A DNA stretch of 51,359 nt from an uncultured Flavonifractor sp. (GTDB lineage: Bacteria; Bacillota; Clostridia; Oscillospirales; Oscillospiraceae): the NCBI GenBank assembly GCA_947649225.1, contig CANSQX010000003.1:1-51359 (forward strand), read 5' to 3'. The stretch's first letter is position 1, and each line of letters begins with the position of its first letter. Both the position numbers and the translations under genes were made by a program. Of this stretch, positions 9,351 through 17,353 are shown in pieces. The notes beneath the pieces are model-generated. The model had not been told where the DNA came from. It was given only the letters and a program-made list of their open reading frames with translations, and did not search any database.

Positions 9351-9674
9351 ATGAAGAGGAAGAGAGCCGGGCTGGCCGGCGTCCTGCGGGGCGTGCTGCT
9401 GCCGGGGCTGGCGGTGGTGGTGCTGCTGTGCTTTGCCTCCGCCCTCAACAGCCTGGACAGCGGCCGGGAGAGCGAGGACCTGCGCCAGCTGGAGCAGTCC
9501 CTGCGCCGGGGCTGTGTGGCCTGCTACGCCGCCGAGGGGGTCTACCCCCCCGATCTGGACTACTTAAAGGACCACTACGGCCTCCAGGTGGATGAGGCCC
9601 GCTATACGGTCCGCTATGACATTTTTGCGGAAAACCTGATGCCGGACATCACGGTGTTGGAGAACAAGCCATGA
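9351..9674 (+). CDS. Small prepilin-like membrane protein, 107 residues
   Basis: A short basic N terminus (MKRKRAGLAG) leads into a single hydrophobic helix (VLLPGLAVVVLLCFASAL) and a soluble tail, the layout of a pilin-like or pseudopilin subunit. A class III prepilin peptidase site is not clear, since no GFTLIE-type motif is present. The tail has CVACYAAEGVYPPDLDYL, similar in style to pilin-family small domains that follow the helix. It starts four bases after the platform gene and its stop overlaps the next ATG (ATGA), so it is coupled to both. Confidence 0.75.
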   Translation: MKRKRAGLAGVLRGVLLPGLAVVVLLCFASALNSLDSGRESEDLRQLEQSLRRGCVACYAAEGVYPPDLDYLKDHYGLQVDEARYTVRYDIFAENLMPDITVLENKP

Positions 9675-10153
9675 AGAGACAACCCATCAAACACCATTTG
9701 AACGGACTGATCGCCCTGCTGCTGTTCGGCGTGTTCGCGGTATGCGTGCTGGCGGTGCTGCTGACCGGCGCGGACGCCTACCGCCGCCTGACGCTACGGG
9801 ATCAGGCCGCCTATGACCGCCGCACCTGCGTCCAGTATGTGGCCACCCGGGTACGGCAGGCCGACGGAGCGGGCTGCGTAGCCGTGGAGCCCTTCGGCGG
9901 GAGCGAGGCCCTGGTCCTGGCCGAGCAGGAGAGCCCCTATGTCACCCGGGTCTACTGCCATGAGGGCTATATGATGGAGCTCTACGCCGACGCCTCGGCG
10001 GAGCTGTCCCCCGGGGACGGGGAGAAGATCATGCCGGCGGACAGCCTGGCCTTTGCCCTGGAGGACGGCCTGCTGACCGTCACCGCCGGGGTGGACGGCG
10101 CGCCCAGCACCCTGGTGCTGGCCCTGCGCAGCGGAGAGGGGGTGGGCGCATGA
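9671..10153 (+). CDS. Membrane-anchored DUF4860-like protein in pilus operon
   Basis: The 160-residue protein has an N-terminal helix (LIALLLFGVFAVCVLAVLL) preceded by basic residues and a beta-rich outer domain (TCVQYVATRVRQADGAGCV). The style matches the DUF4860 family seen in clostridial pilus-like operons; that name is from memory. It probably is a minor pilin-like or assembly protein. Both ends overlap neighbouring genes by four bases (ATGA at 9671 and 10150), a sign of strict translational coupling. Confidence 0.75.
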   Translation: MKRQPIKHHLNGLIALLLFGVFAVCVLAVLLTGADAYRRLTLRDQAAYDRRTCVQYVATRVRQADGAGCVAVEPFGGSEALVLAEQESPYVTRVYCHEGYMMELYADASAELSPGDGEKIMPADSLAFALEDGLLTVTAGVDGAPSTLVLALRSGEGVGA

Positions 10154-10599
10154 GGAGCAAGGCCCCTCTGGCCCTGATGGAGCAGATGGTGATGCTCCTG
10201 GTCTTCGCCCTGGCGGCCGCCCTGTGCCTCCAGGCCTTTGTGAAGTCGGACGCCCTGTCGGAGCGGAGCGAGGCGCGGGATCAGGCTGTGGTTCTGTGCC
10301 AGAACGCCGCCGAGGCCATTCAGCACACGGGCGATGTGGAGGCCGGTCTGGCCCTGGCCTGCGCCGCCGCGCCCGGACAGCGGGACGGCTTCGGCTATTT
10401 TGTGGGCTTTGACGGGGACTGGAACCTCCTCCCCGGCGACGGACGGCCCCATTCCAGCCGCTACACCCTGCGGGCGCAGGCCGTGGAGAGCGGCGTGGAC
10501 GGTCTGGGCAAGGCCCAGGTAGAGGCCTTCGTCTGGGAGTCCGGAACTATGGAGTCCCTCTTTTCGCTGGAAGTGGCATGGCAGGAGGTGAGCCCCTGA
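10150..10599 (+). CDS. Prepilin-like membrane protein, 149 residues
   Basis: The N terminus LALMEQMVMLLVFALAAALCLQAFV is a hydrophobic helix with a glutamate near its start, as in type IV pilins where Glu5 pairs with the next subunit; the preceding residues would be the leader, but no Gly-Phe processing site is plain. The tail is soluble, with a beta-rich end (LFSLEVAWQEV). It overlaps the DUF4860-like gene and the next ATG lies in its stop (TGATG). Role inferred from position: minor pilin or pseudopilin. Confidence 0.72.
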   Translation: MRSKAPLALMEQMVMLLVFALAAALCLQAFVKSDALSERSEARDQAVVLCQNAAEAIQHTGDVEAGLALACAAAPGQRDGFGYFVGFDGDWNLLPGDGRPHSSRYTLRAQAVESGVDGLGKAQVEAFVWESGTMESLFSLEVAWQEVSP

Positions 10600-11051
10600 T
10601 GGATGAGGGAAGAAAGACCCGCTTTGCCCCGCCCGCCCTGGGCGGGAGCTCCCTGCTGGTGGCCTTCGCGGTGCTCTGCCTGACCGTGTTCGCCCTGCTG
10701 AGCCTGTCCACCGTGCGGGCGGACGGGCGGCTGGCCGGCGCCTCGGCCAAAGCGGTGCAGGACTACTACGCCGCCGATGTCCAGGCCCAGGAGATCCTGG
10801 CCCGGCTGAGAAACGGCGAGACCCCCGAGGGCGTGACGCTCTCCGGCAGCGGCCTGCTCCAGGCCGGCTATGCCGTCCCCATCTCGGACACCCAGGAGCT
10901 CCAGGTCCAGGTGATACTGAAGGGGATCTCCGGCGCGGAGTATGTCGTGGAGTCCTGGCGGGCGGTCCCGGCGGGCGAGTGGGCCCCGGACGACGGTCTG
11001 GACCTGTGGATGCCCGAGGAGGACCTGGGGCTGTGGATGCCGGAAGAATAA
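10599..11051 (+). CDS. Hypothetical pilus-operon membrane protein, 150 residues
   Basis: A soluble N-terminal stretch is followed by one membrane helix (LLVAFAVLCLTVFALLSLSTV, residues ~22-42) and an outer domain. The C terminus has a repeated motif (DLWMPEED, LGLWMPEE). ATG 10599 is chosen over 10578 because AGGAGGT lies nine bases upstream and the codon overlaps the preceding stop. Family unknown. With its neighbours it likely forms the outer part of a pilus-like structure. Confidence 0.75.
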   Translation: MDEGRKTRFAPPALGGSSLLVAFAVLCLTVFALLSLSTVRADGRLAGASAKAVQDYYAADVQAQEILARLRNGETPEGVTLSGSGLLQAGYAVPISDTQELQVQVILKGISGAEYVVESWRAVPAGEWAPDDGLDLWMPEEDLGLWMPEE

Positions 11052-11073
11052 CATCATAAAGGAGGGCTCCCCC

Positions 11074-12132
11074 ATGGCGGAGCTTCTGGATTATTTGAAG
11101 CGTGCGGTGGCCGATCAGGCCTCCGATCTGTTTATTGTGGCGGGCGGGCCGGTCTGCGAGAAGCTGGATAAGCGGATGTGCCCCATCGGCGAGGAGCGGA
11201 TCCTCCCCGATGAGAGCGAGCGGCTGATCACCGACCTCTATGCCCGCGCCAACCGGTCCATGGACCGCTACCTGCACTGCGGGGACGACGACTTCTCCTT
11301 TGCCGTGGGCGGTCTGGCCCGCTTCCGGGTCAATACCTACCGGCAGCGGGGCTCCCTGGCCGCCGTAGTCCGGGTGGTCTCCTTCGACATCCCGGACTGG
11401 CAGGCCCTGCGCATCCCGCCCCAGGTGATGGATCTGGCCAACACCGCCCACGGCATGGTGCTGGTCACGGGTACGGCGGGCAGCGGCAAATCCACGACTC
11501 AGGCCTGCATCATCGACCGGATCAACGCCACCCGGGACGCCCACATCATCACCCTGGAGGATCCCATCGAGTACCTCCACCGGGATAAGCGAAGCATTGT
11601 GAGCCAGCGGGAGATCGCCATCGACACCGAGGACTACCTGTCCGCCCTGCGGGCCTGCCTGCGTCAGGCCCCCGATGTGATCCTCCTGGGGGAGATGCGG
11701 GACCACGAGACCATCCGCACGGCCATGACGGCGGCCGAGACCGGCCACCTGCTGATTGCCACCCTCCACACCAAGGGGACGGTCAACACCATCGACCGGA
11801 TTGTGGACTCCTTCCCCAGCGGCCAGCAGGGGCAGGTCCGGGTGCAGCTGAGCATGGTGCTGCGGACGGTGGTGTCCCAGCAGCTCCTGCCCGACGCCAA
11901 GGGCGGCCTGGTGCCCGCCTACGAGATCATGCACATGAACAGCGCCATCCGCAGCCTCATCCGGGACAGCAAGAGCCACCAGATCGACAACGCCATCGCC
12001 GCAGGCGGCGCGGAGGGCATGATCACCATGGATCAGTCCATCCTGAACCTCTATCAGGCGGGGGAGATCACTCGGGAGACCGCCCTGGACCACGCGGACA
12101 ACCCGGAACAGCTGCTGCGCCGCATGGGATAA
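11074..12132 (+). CDS. pilT: PilT-like type IV pilus retraction ATPase
   Basis: The 352-residue protein carries the secretion ATPase core: Walker A GTAGSGKST (residues 133-141), an Asp box EDPIEYLH, a Walker B LLGEMRD, and the His box ATLHTKGTVNTIDRI. Length and the N-terminal MAELLDYLKRAVADQASDLFI stretch fit PilT/PilU rather than the longer PilB. ATG 11074 has the SD AAAGGAGGG; the longer frame from 10942 overlaps the previous gene. PilT powers pilus retraction by ATP hydrolysis at the platform protein. No PilB-type extension motor lies in the window. Confidence 0.93.
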   Translation: MAELLDYLKRAVADQASDLFIVAGGPVCEKLDKRMCPIGEERILPDESERLITDLYARANRSMDRYLHCGDDDFSFAVGGLARFRVNTYRQRGSLAAVVRVVSFDIPDWQALRIPPQVMDLANTAHGMVLVTGTAGSGKSTTQACIIDRINATRDAHIITLEDPIEYLHRDKRSIVSQREIAIDTEDYLSALRACLRQAPDVILLGEMRDHETIRTAMTAAETGHLLIATLHTKGTVNTIDRIVDSFPSGQQGQVRVQLSMVLRTVVSQQLLPDAKGGLVPAYEIMHMNSAIRSLIRDSKSHQIDNAIAAGGAEGMITMDQSILNLYQAGEITRETALDHADNPEQLLRRMG

Positions 12133-12146
12133 GCGGCACAGCTTCA

Positions 12147-12188
12147 GGGGCCCGGACTGCTTTGCAGTCCGGGCCCCTTGCTCTTTCC
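12147..12188 (+). terminator. Terminator after the pilus-like operon
   Basis: GGGGCCCGGACTGC pairs with GCAGTCCGGGCCCC around a tiny loop (12147-12177), followed by TTGCTCTTTCC. The stem is perfect; the T-rich tail overlaps the -35 box of the sortase promoter. Confidence 0.85.
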
Positions 12189-12206
12189 GTCCCGCTCGGA
12201 TATAAT
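12178..12206 (+). promoter_or_regulatory. Promoter of the sortase-SLH/GH5 operon
   Basis: TTGCTC (12178-12183), 17-bp spacer, consensus TATAAT (12201-12206). The start site would be near 12213, leaving about 40 nt to ATG 12256. Confidence 0.7.
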
Positions 12207-12255
12207 AGAGAGAACCGGCGGCGCGCCGCCCAACACCGCAAAAGGGGGAACCCGT

Positions 12256-13413
12256 ATGAAACCACGTGTCCGTAAAATCCTGATCCTCGTGCTGGCCGCC
12301 GTACTGGCTGTGAGCGCGGTGGGCATGATCCACGATATGACGGTCTACCGCCAGGGCGAGGAGACCTATGCAGAGGCCGAGGCCCTGGCCGGCCTGCCCG
12401 ATCTGGACAGTCTGCCCGCCCCTACGGCCGCCGTCCCGCCGGAGCAGGCCGCCCCGCCCTCCGCCTCCGCCCCCGTCCAGCCGGCGGATCCGGCGGCCAC
12501 TCCCGCGCCCAGCGCCACCCCCGTCCCGGTCTACGTGGACCCCTATGCCGAGGCCCTGCGGGAGATGGACTTCACCGCCCTGCGGGAGGTCAACTCCGAC
12601 GTGCTGGGGTGGATCCTCCTGCCGGGCACCGGCATTTCCTACCCCCTTCTCCAATGCGGCGACAACGACTACTATCTGAACCACACCTGGCGGCGCACCC
12701 GCAGCGCGGTGGGGGCCATCTTCCTGGAGCACCAGAACAGCAGCGATTTCAGCGACTTCAACACCCTGATCTACGGCCACCGGATGCGGAATAACTCCAT
12801 GTTCGGCATCCTGCACCGCTTCAAGAGCCAGAGCTATTGGAGCGCCCACCCCTGTGTGTATATCACCACCGGCAGCGGCACCACCCGCTATGAGATCTTC
12901 GCCGCCTATGAGGTGAGCACCCAGGGGGACACCTACCGGCTGGGCTTCTCCGGCGACCAGGCCAAGCAGAGCTTTATTGACTACTGTCTGGCCCAGTCGG
13001 CCATCGACACCGGCCTCACGCCCCACACCTACGACAAGATTATTACCCTGTCCACCTGCACGGGCAGCGGTCACGCCACCCGCTGGGTCGTCCAGGCCGT
13101 GGCCTGGGGGACGCCGCCGCCCGAGCCCGCGCCCACGCCCGTCCCAACCCCTGCGCCGGATGCGTCCGCCGGAGAAGCGCCTCCGGCCGGTCCTGCGGAG
13201 GAGACGCCGCCTGCCTCCCCCGCGCCGGAGGAGGACGGGCAGGCCGGGCCGGAGCCCTCCGCAGAACCGGTCCCCACGGCGCCGCCCCAGGCCACGGACG
13301 CCCCGGCGGCGTCTCCCGCACCGGAACCGGAGCCGGACCCGGCGGAGCCCCCGGCCCCCGATCCCGTACCGGACGCCCCGGCCCCCGGCGGGGAGACCCC
13401 GCCCGCGCCGTAA
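12256..13413 (+). CDS. Class B sortase with proline-rich C-terminal tail
   Basis: The 385-residue protein has an N-terminal membrane anchor (ILILVLAAVLAVSAVGM), a Pro/Ala linker, and a sortase B-type catalytic domain (~100-285) with His175 in IYGHRM, Cys268 in TLSTCTG and Arg276 in TRWVVQ. Sortases cleave an LPXTG-like signal and join the protein to the wall. Unusual is a ~100-residue tail of Pro, Ala and Glu (286-385) after the catalytic domain. ATG 12256 follows AAGGGGGAA. It is cotranscribed with the SLH-GH5 gene. The VPETG-ended surface protein at 17354 is a plausible client, by inference. Confidence 0.92.
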   Translation: MKPRVRKILILVLAAVLAVSAVGMIHDMTVYRQGEETYAEAEALAGLPDLDSLPAPTAAVPPEQAAPPSASAPVQPADPAATPAPSATPVPVYVDPYAEALREMDFTALREVNSDVLGWILLPGTGISYPLLQCGDNDYYLNHTWRRTRSAVGAIFLEHQNSSDFSDFNTLIYGHRMRNNSMFGILHRFKSQSYWSAHPCVYITTGSGTTRYEIFAAYEVSTQGDTYRLGFSGDQAKQSFIDYCLAQSAIDTGLTPHTYDKIITLSTCTGSGHATRWVVQAVAWGTPPPEPAPTPVPTPAPDASAGEAPPAGPAEETPPASPAPEEDGQAGPEPSAEPVPTAPPQATDAPAASPAPEPEPDPAEPPAPDPVPDAPAPGGETPPAP

Positions 13414-13426
13414 GGAGGTCTGTTTC

Positions 13427-14995
13427 ATGCGCAAGCTCACCCGAACCCTCGCGGCCGTCCTGCTGTGCGCTCTGCTGCCGGTCCAGGGGGCCCTGGCCGC
13501 CTTCCCCGACGTGGAGCCCGGCAGCTGGTATGAGGAGGCGGTGGCCCAGATGGCCGGCTCCGGCCTGCTCACCGGCTATCCGGACGGCACCTTCCAGCCC
13601 GGGCGGACCATCTCGGCCGCCGAGTTCGTGGCCATCACCGCCCGGCGGGCGGGGCTCTCCCCTGTCCCGGCCCAGAGCAGTCACTGGGCGGCGGGCTATC
13701 TCCAGGCCGCGCTCCAGGCGGGCTGGTACGACTGGGACGAGATCCCCCCCACCGGCGAGACCTTCGACCGGCCCATCCCCCGCCAGCTGGCAGTGAAGAT
13801 CCTTATGCGGGCCCTCCTGCCCGGCGCGCCCTGGGATTACACGGCCGAGTCGGCCAAGATCCGCGACTTTTCCGCCCTGGACGGCCGCTATTACCAGTTT
13901 GTGCTGGGGGCCTATGGGGCGGGGGTGGTCACCGGGGACGCCAACGGGGACTTCCGGCCCAAGGACGGCCTGAGCCGGGCCGAGGCCTGCACGCTGATCC
14001 TGCGGGCGGGGCGGCGTGCCGCCGGGACCGCCCCGGCCCCCGGCGCCTCTCCCGCCCCCGAGACTCCGCCCCCCGCCCAGGCGGTCCAGGCCGCCCGGGG
14101 CGGCGTCTCCCAGCACGGGTGGCTCAAGGTGCAGGGGACCCAGCTCTGCGGCGAGGACGGCGCGCCGGTGGTCCTGCGGGGCATGAGCACCCACGGGCTC
14201 CAGTGGTACGGCCAGTTTGCCTGCGGGCAGTCCATCCGTAATACCGCCGGGGCCGGAGCCAACCTGTTTCGGGTGGCCATGTACACCGGCGAAGGGGGCT
14301 ACCTCAGCCAGCCCGGCGCCATGCGGCGGCAGGCGATCGCCGCAGTGGACGCCGCTATTGAGCAGGACCTGTATGTCATCCTGGACTGGCACATTCTCTC
14401 CGACGGCAACCCCATGGACCATGTGACCGAGGCCGAGGCCTTCTTCGGAGACATGGCGGAGCGCTACCAGGACCGCCCCAACGTGATCTATGAGATCTGC
14501 AACGAGCCCAACGGTGGCGCGTCCTGGGCGGGCGACATCAAACCCTATGCCCAGCGGCTGGTGAAAACCATCCGGGCCCGCTCCCCCCGGGCGGTGATCC
14601 TCATCGGCAGCAGCACCTGGAGCCAGGACATCCACCTGGCGGCCGCCGATCCGGTGGAGGGGGAGAACCTGATGTACACCCTCCACTTCTACGCGGGCAC
14701 CCACGGCGCGGAGCTGCGCAGCCGCATCGACAGCGCCCTTGGCCAGGGCCTGCCGGTCTTCGTCTCCGAGTGGGGGACCAGCCGGGCCGACGGCAGCGGC
14801 GGCGTCTTTCTGGAGGAGTCCGCGCTCTGGCTGGACTTTCTGGCGGAGCGGGGCATCAGCTGGGCCAACTGGTCCCTGTGCGATAAGGACGAGACCTCGG
14901 CCGCCCTCCGGCCCGGGACCCCGCCCGGCCGTCCCTGGACCCAGGCGGATCTCACCCCCTCCGGCCAGTTCGTATTTTCCCGCTTTGCGGGTTAA
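13427..14995 (+). CDS. SLH-domain glycoside hydrolase family 5 (endoglucanase-like)
   Basis: The 522-residue product has a signal peptide (cleavage after QGALA near 24), S-layer homology repeats at ~25-195 (FPDVEPGSWYEEAV, GYPDGTFQPGRTIS, GVVTGDANGDFRPKDGLSR), a Pro/Ala linker and a GH5 catalytic domain from ~228. Glu360 in EICNEPNG is the expected acid/base and Glu448 in VFVSEWGTS the nucleophile; LDWHILSDGNP fits GH5 cellulases. It likely cuts beta-glucan or mannan at the cell surface. The SD AAGGAGG lies in the gap after the sortase stop, so both form one operon. The domain order (SLH first) is clear. Confidence 0.93.
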   Translation: MRKLTRTLAAVLLCALLPVQGALAAFPDVEPGSWYEEAVAQMAGSGLLTGYPDGTFQPGRTISAAEFVAITARRAGLSPVPAQSSHWAAGYLQAALQAGWYDWDEIPPTGETFDRPIPRQLAVKILMRALLPGAPWDYTAESAKIRDFSALDGRYYQFVLGAYGAGVVTGDANGDFRPKDGLSRAEACTLILRAGRRAAGTAPAPGASPAPETPPPAQAVQAARGGVSQHGWLKVQGTQLCGEDGAPVVLRGMSTHGLQWYGQFACGQSIRNTAGAGANLFRVAMYTGEGGYLSQPGAMRRQAIAAVDAAIEQDLYVILDWHILSDGNPMDHVTEAEAFFGDMAERYQDRPNVIYEICNEPNGGASWAGDIKPYAQRLVKTIRARSPRAVILIGSSTWSQDIHLAAADPVEGENLMYTLHFYAGTHGAELRSRIDSALGQGLPVFVSEWGTSRADGSGGVFLEESALWLDFLAERGISWANWSLCDKDETSAALRPGTPPGRPWTQADLTPSGQFVFSRFAG

Positions 14996-15063
14996 GCCTT
15001 GTTTGAACCATGTCAAACCGCCCAAACAGCGGAGCCTTTTCCGCCCATGTTCCAACAAGGCCT
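14995..15063. repeat. Short palindrome-ended repeat (family 2, short form)
   Basis: The ends AGCCTTGTTTGAAC and GTTCCAACAAGGCCT are inverted copies. The inner sequence (ATGTCAAACCGCCCAAACAG) matches one end of the longer element at 30921-31138, and its right end matches the other end, so it looks like an internally deleted version. It begins within the stop codon of the GH5 gene. Confidence 0.65.
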
Positions 15064-15099
15064 GGAGCCGCACTGAGTCCAAAATTCCCCCAATTAAGA

Positions 15100-15129
15100 T
15101 TGCATTGCCAGTCCGCCTTGTTGTATAAT
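15100..15129 (+). promoter_or_regulatory. Promoter for the hemerythrin/receiver gene
   Basis: TTGCAT (15100-15105), 18-bp spacer, consensus TATAAT (15124-15129). The leader is ~130 nt and GC-rich; no known riboswitch is seen in it. Confidence 0.75.
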
Positions 15130-15264
15130 AGAAGCCGCAGAAGGATTGACTGTGGAGCGGCCGTTTGGCGCGGAGCGCGGCGGCCGGCGGGCCCCTGGAC
15201 AGGGCCCTTCATGAAATAAGCCGGCGGGAAGAGAAAGGTCCGCCGCAGAAGGAGGATTTTAGGC

Positions 15265-16635
15265 ATGGACCCCCAGTTTGTCTGGCAGGATGCGTACAAT
15301 CTTGGCGTAGATGTGATCGACAGGGAGCATCAGCGGCTCTTCAAGATCATCAATAAGCTCTTCACCTTCCAGGAGGAGGAAAAGGACAGCCAGTGGGCCT
15401 GTCAGGAGGGCATTAAGTACTTTAAAGGCCACGCCATAAAGCACTTTGCAGACGAGGAGGCCTATATGGCCTCCATCGGCTACGAGGGGCTGGAGCAGCA
15501 CCGGCGCATTCACCAGAATTTCCGGGAAAACACCCTTCCGGCCCTGGAGCAGGAGATGGAGCGAACCGGGTACACCCAGGACACGGTGGACCACTTCCTG
15601 GGCGTGTGCGCCGGGTGGCTCATCGGCCATACCCTGACTGAGGACCAGTGCATCACGGGCAGACAGGCGCGCAAGTGGGAAAATCTGCTGCCGGGTGAGG
15701 AGCTGGCCGCCATCAAAAAGGTGATTGTGCAGCTGGTCTTCGACATGTTCCACTTGGAATCCCAGGTGATCAGCGAGACCTACAGCGGGGAAAAATTCGG
15801 CCGGGGGATCTATTACCGCCTGGCCTATGGAGCGGCTCAGGACGGCCGGCGCCAGGACATCATCCTGGTGTTTGAGGAAAAGCTGCTGATCAATACGGTG
15901 GGCAAGGTGCTGGGTATCCAGACCAACAAGCTGGACTCCATGCTGGTCCACGCCGCCCGGTACACAGCCCGTCAGTTTGTGGGGCGGGTGCTGGAGCACT
16001 TCCCCGACCAGGGCGCCTTTGAGCTGAAGGAGGAGACCCTCCTCTCCTATGAGCAGTTCCGAACGATCTTTGAGCGGGAAACGCTGCAGGTCAGCCTGCT
16101 GTTCAACACGGGCGGCGCGGGCTATTTCGCCTACTGCGCCATCGCGCCCCATCTGCTGGAGAGCGGCGTGGGCACCCCCATCGAGCACGAGAACGCCATG
16201 ACCGAGGTGGAGGAGTACCTAAGCAAGCGCCAGGCCCAGGAGGCCCAGGAGGAGGCCGATCACCGGCCCAAGATCCTGGTGGTGGACGACTCGGGCACCA
16301 TCCGCATGGGCATGAAGCGGCTGCTGGAGGAGGACTACGCCATCACGCTGGCGGAGTCCGGGGTGGCCGCCATCCGGACCATCACCCTGAACCGGCCGGA
16401 TTTGGTGCTGCTGGACTACGAGATGCCGGTCTGCGACGGGCGGCAGACCCTGGAGATGCTCCGCTCGGAGCAGGCCTTCTCGGACCTTCCGGTGATTTTC
16501 CTGACCGGCCGCAGTGATCCGGACAGCGTGCGCAACGTCATGGCCCTGAAACCGGCGGGCTATCTGCTCAAGGATCTGAAACAGTCCGACATCAAGCAGA
16601 AGATCGACGGCTTTTTTGCCAAACGGCAGGGCTGA
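15265..16635 (+). CDS. Hemerythrin - unknown middle domain - response regulator receiver protein
   Basis: The 456-residue protein starts with a bacteriohemerythrin domain (~1-130) that has the full di-iron ligand set: His22, His56/His60 with Glu64, His79, His83, His122 and Asp127. A middle region (~150-325; GIYYRLAYGAAQDGRR, IILVFEEKLLINTVGKVLG) has the look of a CheX-like chemotaxis phosphatase fold, not proven. The C-terminal receiver (~334-452) has Asp341/Asp342, phosphoacceptor Asp384 in LLDYEMP, Thr414 and Lys429. It should sense oxygen or redox and pass this by phosphorylation to an unknown partner. SD AAGGAGG precedes ATG. No kinase is adjacent. Confidence 0.92.
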   Translation: MDPQFVWQDAYNLGVDVIDREHQRLFKIINKLFTFQEEEKDSQWACQEGIKYFKGHAIKHFADEEAYMASIGYEGLEQHRRIHQNFRENTLPALEQEMERTGYTQDTVDHFLGVCAGWLIGHTLTEDQCITGRQARKWENLLPGEELAAIKKVIVQLVFDMFHLESQVISETYSGEKFGRGIYYRLAYGAAQDGRRQDIILVFEEKLLINTVGKVLGIQTNKLDSMLVHAARYTARQFVGRVLEHFPDQGAFELKEETLLSYEQFRTIFERETLQVSLLFNTGGAGYFAYCAIAPHLLESGVGTPIEHENAMTEVEEYLSKRQAQEAQEEADHRPKILVVDDSGTIRMGMKRLLEEDYAITLAESGVAAIRTITLNRPDLVLLDYEMPVCDGRQTLEMLRSEQAFSDLPVIFLTGRSDPDSVRNVMALKPAGYLLKDLKQSDIKQKIDGFFAKRQG

Positions 16636-16668
16636 GTTTACTTTAGAGCAACAGGAGCTGATGCAGCA

Positions 16669-17265
16669 TTGGAACAGACAAACCCTAAAAAAACCGGCCG
16701 CGGCAAGCGCGTACAGGAGAAGGAGCAGCTGTCCGGGCCCGACGCCCTGCGGATGGATCTCTACTTCTGGCTCCAGGCCCTGGTGATGGCCCTGGTGGCG
16801 CTGATCCTGGTCTTCACGCTGGTGGGGCGGATCATCGGCGTGGACGGCCGGTCCATGGTGCCCACCCTCCACCACGGGGACATGCTGCTTCTCCAGAGCA
16901 TCGGGTACGAGCCCCGGCAGAACGACGTGGTGGTTTTGACCAAGGAGTCCTTCTCCTCCCAGCCCATTGTCAAGCGGGTCATCGCCGTGGGGGGCCAGAC
17001 TGTGGACATCGATTACGGCAGCGGGCTGGTCAGCGTGGACGGCCGGATCTTGGACGAGCCCTATATCAACGAGCTGATGGTCTGCCCGGAGGCGGAGACC
17101 ACCACCCATGTGGTGGTCCCGGAGGGCTCCATCTTCGTCATGGGGGACAACCGCAACCACTCCACCGACAGCCGCTTTCCTGCGGTGGGGGTGGTGGACG
17201 AGCGGTGCGTGCTGGGCCGGGCCCTGATGGTCCTCCTGCCCTTCCAGAATTTTGGCGCGATTTAG
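16669..17265 (+). CDS. lepB: Signal peptidase I
   Basis: The 198-residue type I signal peptidase has a basic N-terminal cytosolic segment, one membrane helix (~33-55), catalytic Ser62 in GRSMVPTL and general-base Lys102 in VKRVIAVGG, plus the box MGDNRNHSTDSR. It removes signal peptides from exported proteins at the outer membrane face. The start is TTG 16669, with AGGAG eleven bases upstream; no in-frame ATG fits. It lies 33 bases after the hemerythrin gene and is probably cotranscribed with it. It is well placed to process the exported proteins nearby. Confidence 0.94.
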   Translation: MEQTNPKKTGRGKRVQEKEQLSGPDALRMDLYFWLQALVMALVALILVFTLVGRIIGVDGRSMVPTLHHGDMLLLQSIGYEPRQNDVVVLTKESFSSQPIVKRVIAVGGQTVDIDYGSGLVSVDGRILDEPYINELMVCPEAETTTHVVVPEGSIFVMGDNRNHSTDSRFPAVGVVDERCVLGRALMVLLPFQNFGAI

Positions 17266-17283
17266 ACGTTTGAGAACAAGCAG

Positions 17284-17324
17284 CAGCCGGGGCCCGGACG
17301 CAATGTCCGGGCCCCGGCTGTTTT
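17284..17324. terminator. Terminator between signal peptidase and surface protein genes
   Basis: A perfect 16-bp stem, CAGCCGGGGCCCGGAC with its complement (17284-17299 and 17305-17320), followed by TTTT on the plus strand. It ends the plus-strand unit and may also stop the converging surface-protein transcript. Confidence 0.88.
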
Positions 17325-17353
17325 CATAGGACTTCCTTGGAGGCGCTCAGGGC

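Noticed and set aside
9982..13572. 1196-codon minus-strand frame opposite the pilus and sortase genes
   Set aside because: It is a GC-rich antisense shadow of several well-supported coupled genes and has Arg/Gly/Ala-rich low-complexity content with no domain.
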